Source: Candidatus Aminicenantota bacterium
Lineage (GTDB): Bacteria > Acidobacteriota > Aminicenantia > Aminicenantales > Aminicenantaceae
Direction of reading: 5' to 3'
Assembly (NCBI GenBank): GCA_016927475.1
Contig: JAFGMO010000086.1
Coordinates: 1 to 64,000, forward strand
DNA: 64,000 nucleotides
Position numbers and translations under genes: made by a program. A model generated the notes under the pieces. The model ran no database searches. It saw only the letters and a list, made by a program, of their open reading frames with translations, and was not told the origin of the DNA. Positions 62,743 to 64,000 of the stretch are shown piece after piece (within the stretch, counting starts at the first letter, position 1; every line of letters begins with the position of its first letter).

Positions 62743-63870
62743 ATGTTTTATCAAAAACCAACCGGAAGAATTATTGAAATCATATTCGCTTTTTTTTGCC
62801 TGGCAGGGGTATTGTCTTTTACCGTTTTGAACCTAGATGCACGGCAAGAACCGGCCAGGGAATCGGCCGCGGTAATTTTAAAGAAAGCGCTTGAAGAGAC
62901 AGGCATTGACGGGGCCAGGGCAACATTTTTTCTTCTGAAAACAAATAGGGGACAGTATTCTTTTGTTGAAAGGGAATTTTTGGATCTGGGAAATGCCCTT
63001 ATTAAGGACGGCCGGCCGCAGGAAGCGGTGTCTATCTTGGAAATGGCCTCTGAGGTTTTCTCAGATTCGCCGAACATATACAGGTTTCAGGCTGTTGCCA
63101 TGTATGCGGCGGGATTTGGTGAAAAAAGTCTCGAGCCCCTGAAAAAAATGAGGTCGATTCAATTCGATTCCATATTGGCGGACTTCATGAAAAAAAACGA
63201 AGGCAGGCTTTCATCAACGGCTGAAGATGTCATCGAAAAATACATCGGGGCCACCGGAGGAAAAGAAGCCTTGCGGGCCGTCAAAACGATGGTCGTTGTT
63301 TTCAGCCTGGAGAGTACGGCCGGCCGGCAGGAACGAATGGTTCGTATGTATAAACGGCCCCTTTATTACCGCGCGGGCCCTGAAAACGGCAGCCGGTTCA
63401 CGGCCACGGACGGAAAAACCGTCTGGATGGTCAGCGAAAAGGGCTGGGAAAAAATGGAGGAAAATGCCGCCGCGTATATTCGTTTTGCCAGCATCGACGA
63501 CTGGTTTCTTGATTACACCTCACAAGGGATATCCTACACGTTTATCGGATTGGAATGCCTTGATTTCAGTCCCGTTTATCATCTCCGCAGAACGTTTTCG
63601 GACGGCTTTTTTCAGGACCTCTATTTCTCGGCGGCGACGAACCTTCTGAGAGAGGTGAGATCCGACTATATTCAGTATCAACCTTTCATGAAGTCCTACC
63701 GGTCTCTCTGGAACTACCGGGAAGTCGAAAGAATTAAGATTCCTTATGTTTTCATCAGGAACGTCGGTTCTTTGGGGCCCCCTCACGGTGGAGTCATCGA
63801 GGAAGTCAAAATCAACGTTCCCCTAGATGATACGTTGTTTATTCCTCCCAATCACGAGTCCGGGAGCTGA
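62743..63870 (+). CDS. Exported LolA-like protein with TPR-type N-terminus
   Basis: A 375-aa protein with a signal peptide (about 1-30, ending LDARQEP). Residues 40-155 are helical and TPR-like (LIKDGRPQEAVSILEMASEVF). From about 165, EKYIGATGGKEALRAVKTMVV opens a domain related to outer-membrane-lipoprotein-sorting (LolA-like) folds: TDGKTVWMVSEKGWEKM, YHLRRTFSDGFFQDLYFSAAT, and IPYVFIRNV. GGAGGG precedes ATG. Likely periplasmic; binds a hydrophobic ligand if the fold assignment is right. Confidence 0.75.
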   Translation: MFYQKPTGRIIEIIFAFFCLAGVLSFTVLNLDARQEPARESAAVILKKALEETGIDGARATFFLLKTNRGQYSFVEREFLDLGNALIKDGRPQEAVSILEMASEVFSDSPNIYRFQAVAMYAAGFGEKSLEPLKKMRSIQFDSILADFMKKNEGRLSSTAEDVIEKYIGATGGKEALRAVKTMVVVFSLESTAGRQERMVRMYKRPLYYRAGPENGSRFTATDGKTVWMVSEKGWEKMEENAAAYIRFASIDDWFLDYTSQGISYTFIGLECLDFSPVYHLRRTFSDGFFQDLYFSAATNLLREVRSDYIQYQPFMKSYRSLWNYREVERIKIPYVFIRNVGSLGPPHGGVIEEVKINVPLDDTLFIPPNHESGS

Positions 63871-64000
63871 AATAATTCCTCCACGGTTACTGCCAGGACT
63901 TTAGCCATTTTCAAGGCAAGATAGGTCGAGGGGATATATTTTCCTTTTTCAACCGTGTTGATGGTTTTCCGGGTCACACCCACCAGTTCGGCCAGTTGTT
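63852..64000 (-). CDS. XRE-family HTH regulator, partial at window end
   Basis: The C-terminal 48 residues of a Cro-type regulator: QLAELVGVTRKTINTVEKGK, YIPSTYLALKMAKVLAVTVE, ELFQLPDS. Closely similar in type to the 80-aa XRE protein at 57120. Its 3' end overlaps the end of the convergent LolA-like gene by 19 bases. The start lies beyond the window. Confidence 0.88.
   Translation of the reverse strand, partial: QLAELVGVTRKTINTVEKGKYIPSTYLALKMAKVLAVTVEELFQLPDS

Overview
This window reads as one stretch of bacterial chromosome. Its gene content suggests a member of the Acidobacteriota/Aminicenantota neighbourhood, such as Candidatus Aminicenantes. The support is family content only: large FtsX/MacB-type permeases of which one follows a PadR regulator and carries a prefix domain, zinc-ribbon Ser/Thr kinases (one with TPRs), an S41 peptidase, and many multi-PAS hybrid histidine kinases. 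I saw no rRNA, tRNA, CRISPR array or intact transposase.

Layout. (1) 0.1-12.1 kb: a surface-polysaccharide locus with two methyltransferases, four GT4-type glycosyltransferases, a WecA/MraY-type phosphosugar transferase, a DegT aminotransferase, a PIG-L deacetylase and a WbqC protein, in one operon with an HD-GYP protein and an ExeA-like ATPase. (2) 12.3-13.8 kb: a membrane PHP-like protein that lacks the usual metal His pair. (3) 13.9-19.1 kb: a compact RiPP-like operon (lasso B2-type transglutaminase-like protein, PqqD/RRE, HPr-kinase-like protein, radical SAM/SPASM, B12-binding radical SAM) with a divergent nucleotidyltransferase. No precursor or lasso cyclase is visible. (4) 19.5-34.8 kb: 15 kb of signal transduction on the minus strand, including a histidine kinase fused to an NAD(P)-binding fold, a GC-rich kinase island, a GAF-GAF-GGDEF cyclase, an MshEN-repeat protein and an RpfG-type HD-GYP regulator. 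(5) 35.4-40 kb: a Tat-signal alanine racemase, an S41 peptidase, and a two-gene unit of a 112-aa peptide with a repeated PIDEII motif followed by a radical SAM/SPASM maturase. This is the best candidate here for an undescribed peptide system. (6) 40-56.3 kb: PadR plus permease, two zinc-ribbon kinases, a 1323-aa FecR/CARDB exported protein, an RHH/RelE-type toxin-antitoxin pair and a second permease. (7) 56.6-64 kb: an XRE regulator between two paralogous membrane proteins (one broken by a nonsense codon), a truncated beta-lactamase-fold protein, a DUF1177 protein with an NCS1 permease, a barrel-like protein, a cupin, a LolA-like exported protein and the edge of another XRE gene.

Several non-coding signals repeat. 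A structured element at 1-95 and 21.5-21.8 kb has a hairpin whose two arms differ completely between the copies yet stay complementary, and its terminal repeats recur alone at 19.1 and perhaps 62.7 kb. Other dispersed palindromes lie at 19.4, 38.1, 56.5 and 58.1 kb. The upstream region and first codons of the 1021-aa kinase gene are duplicated as a decayed fragment at 46.7 kb. Clear sigma70-like promoters can be read before several operons, two of them so close to the start codon that the transcripts would be leaderless or nearly so.
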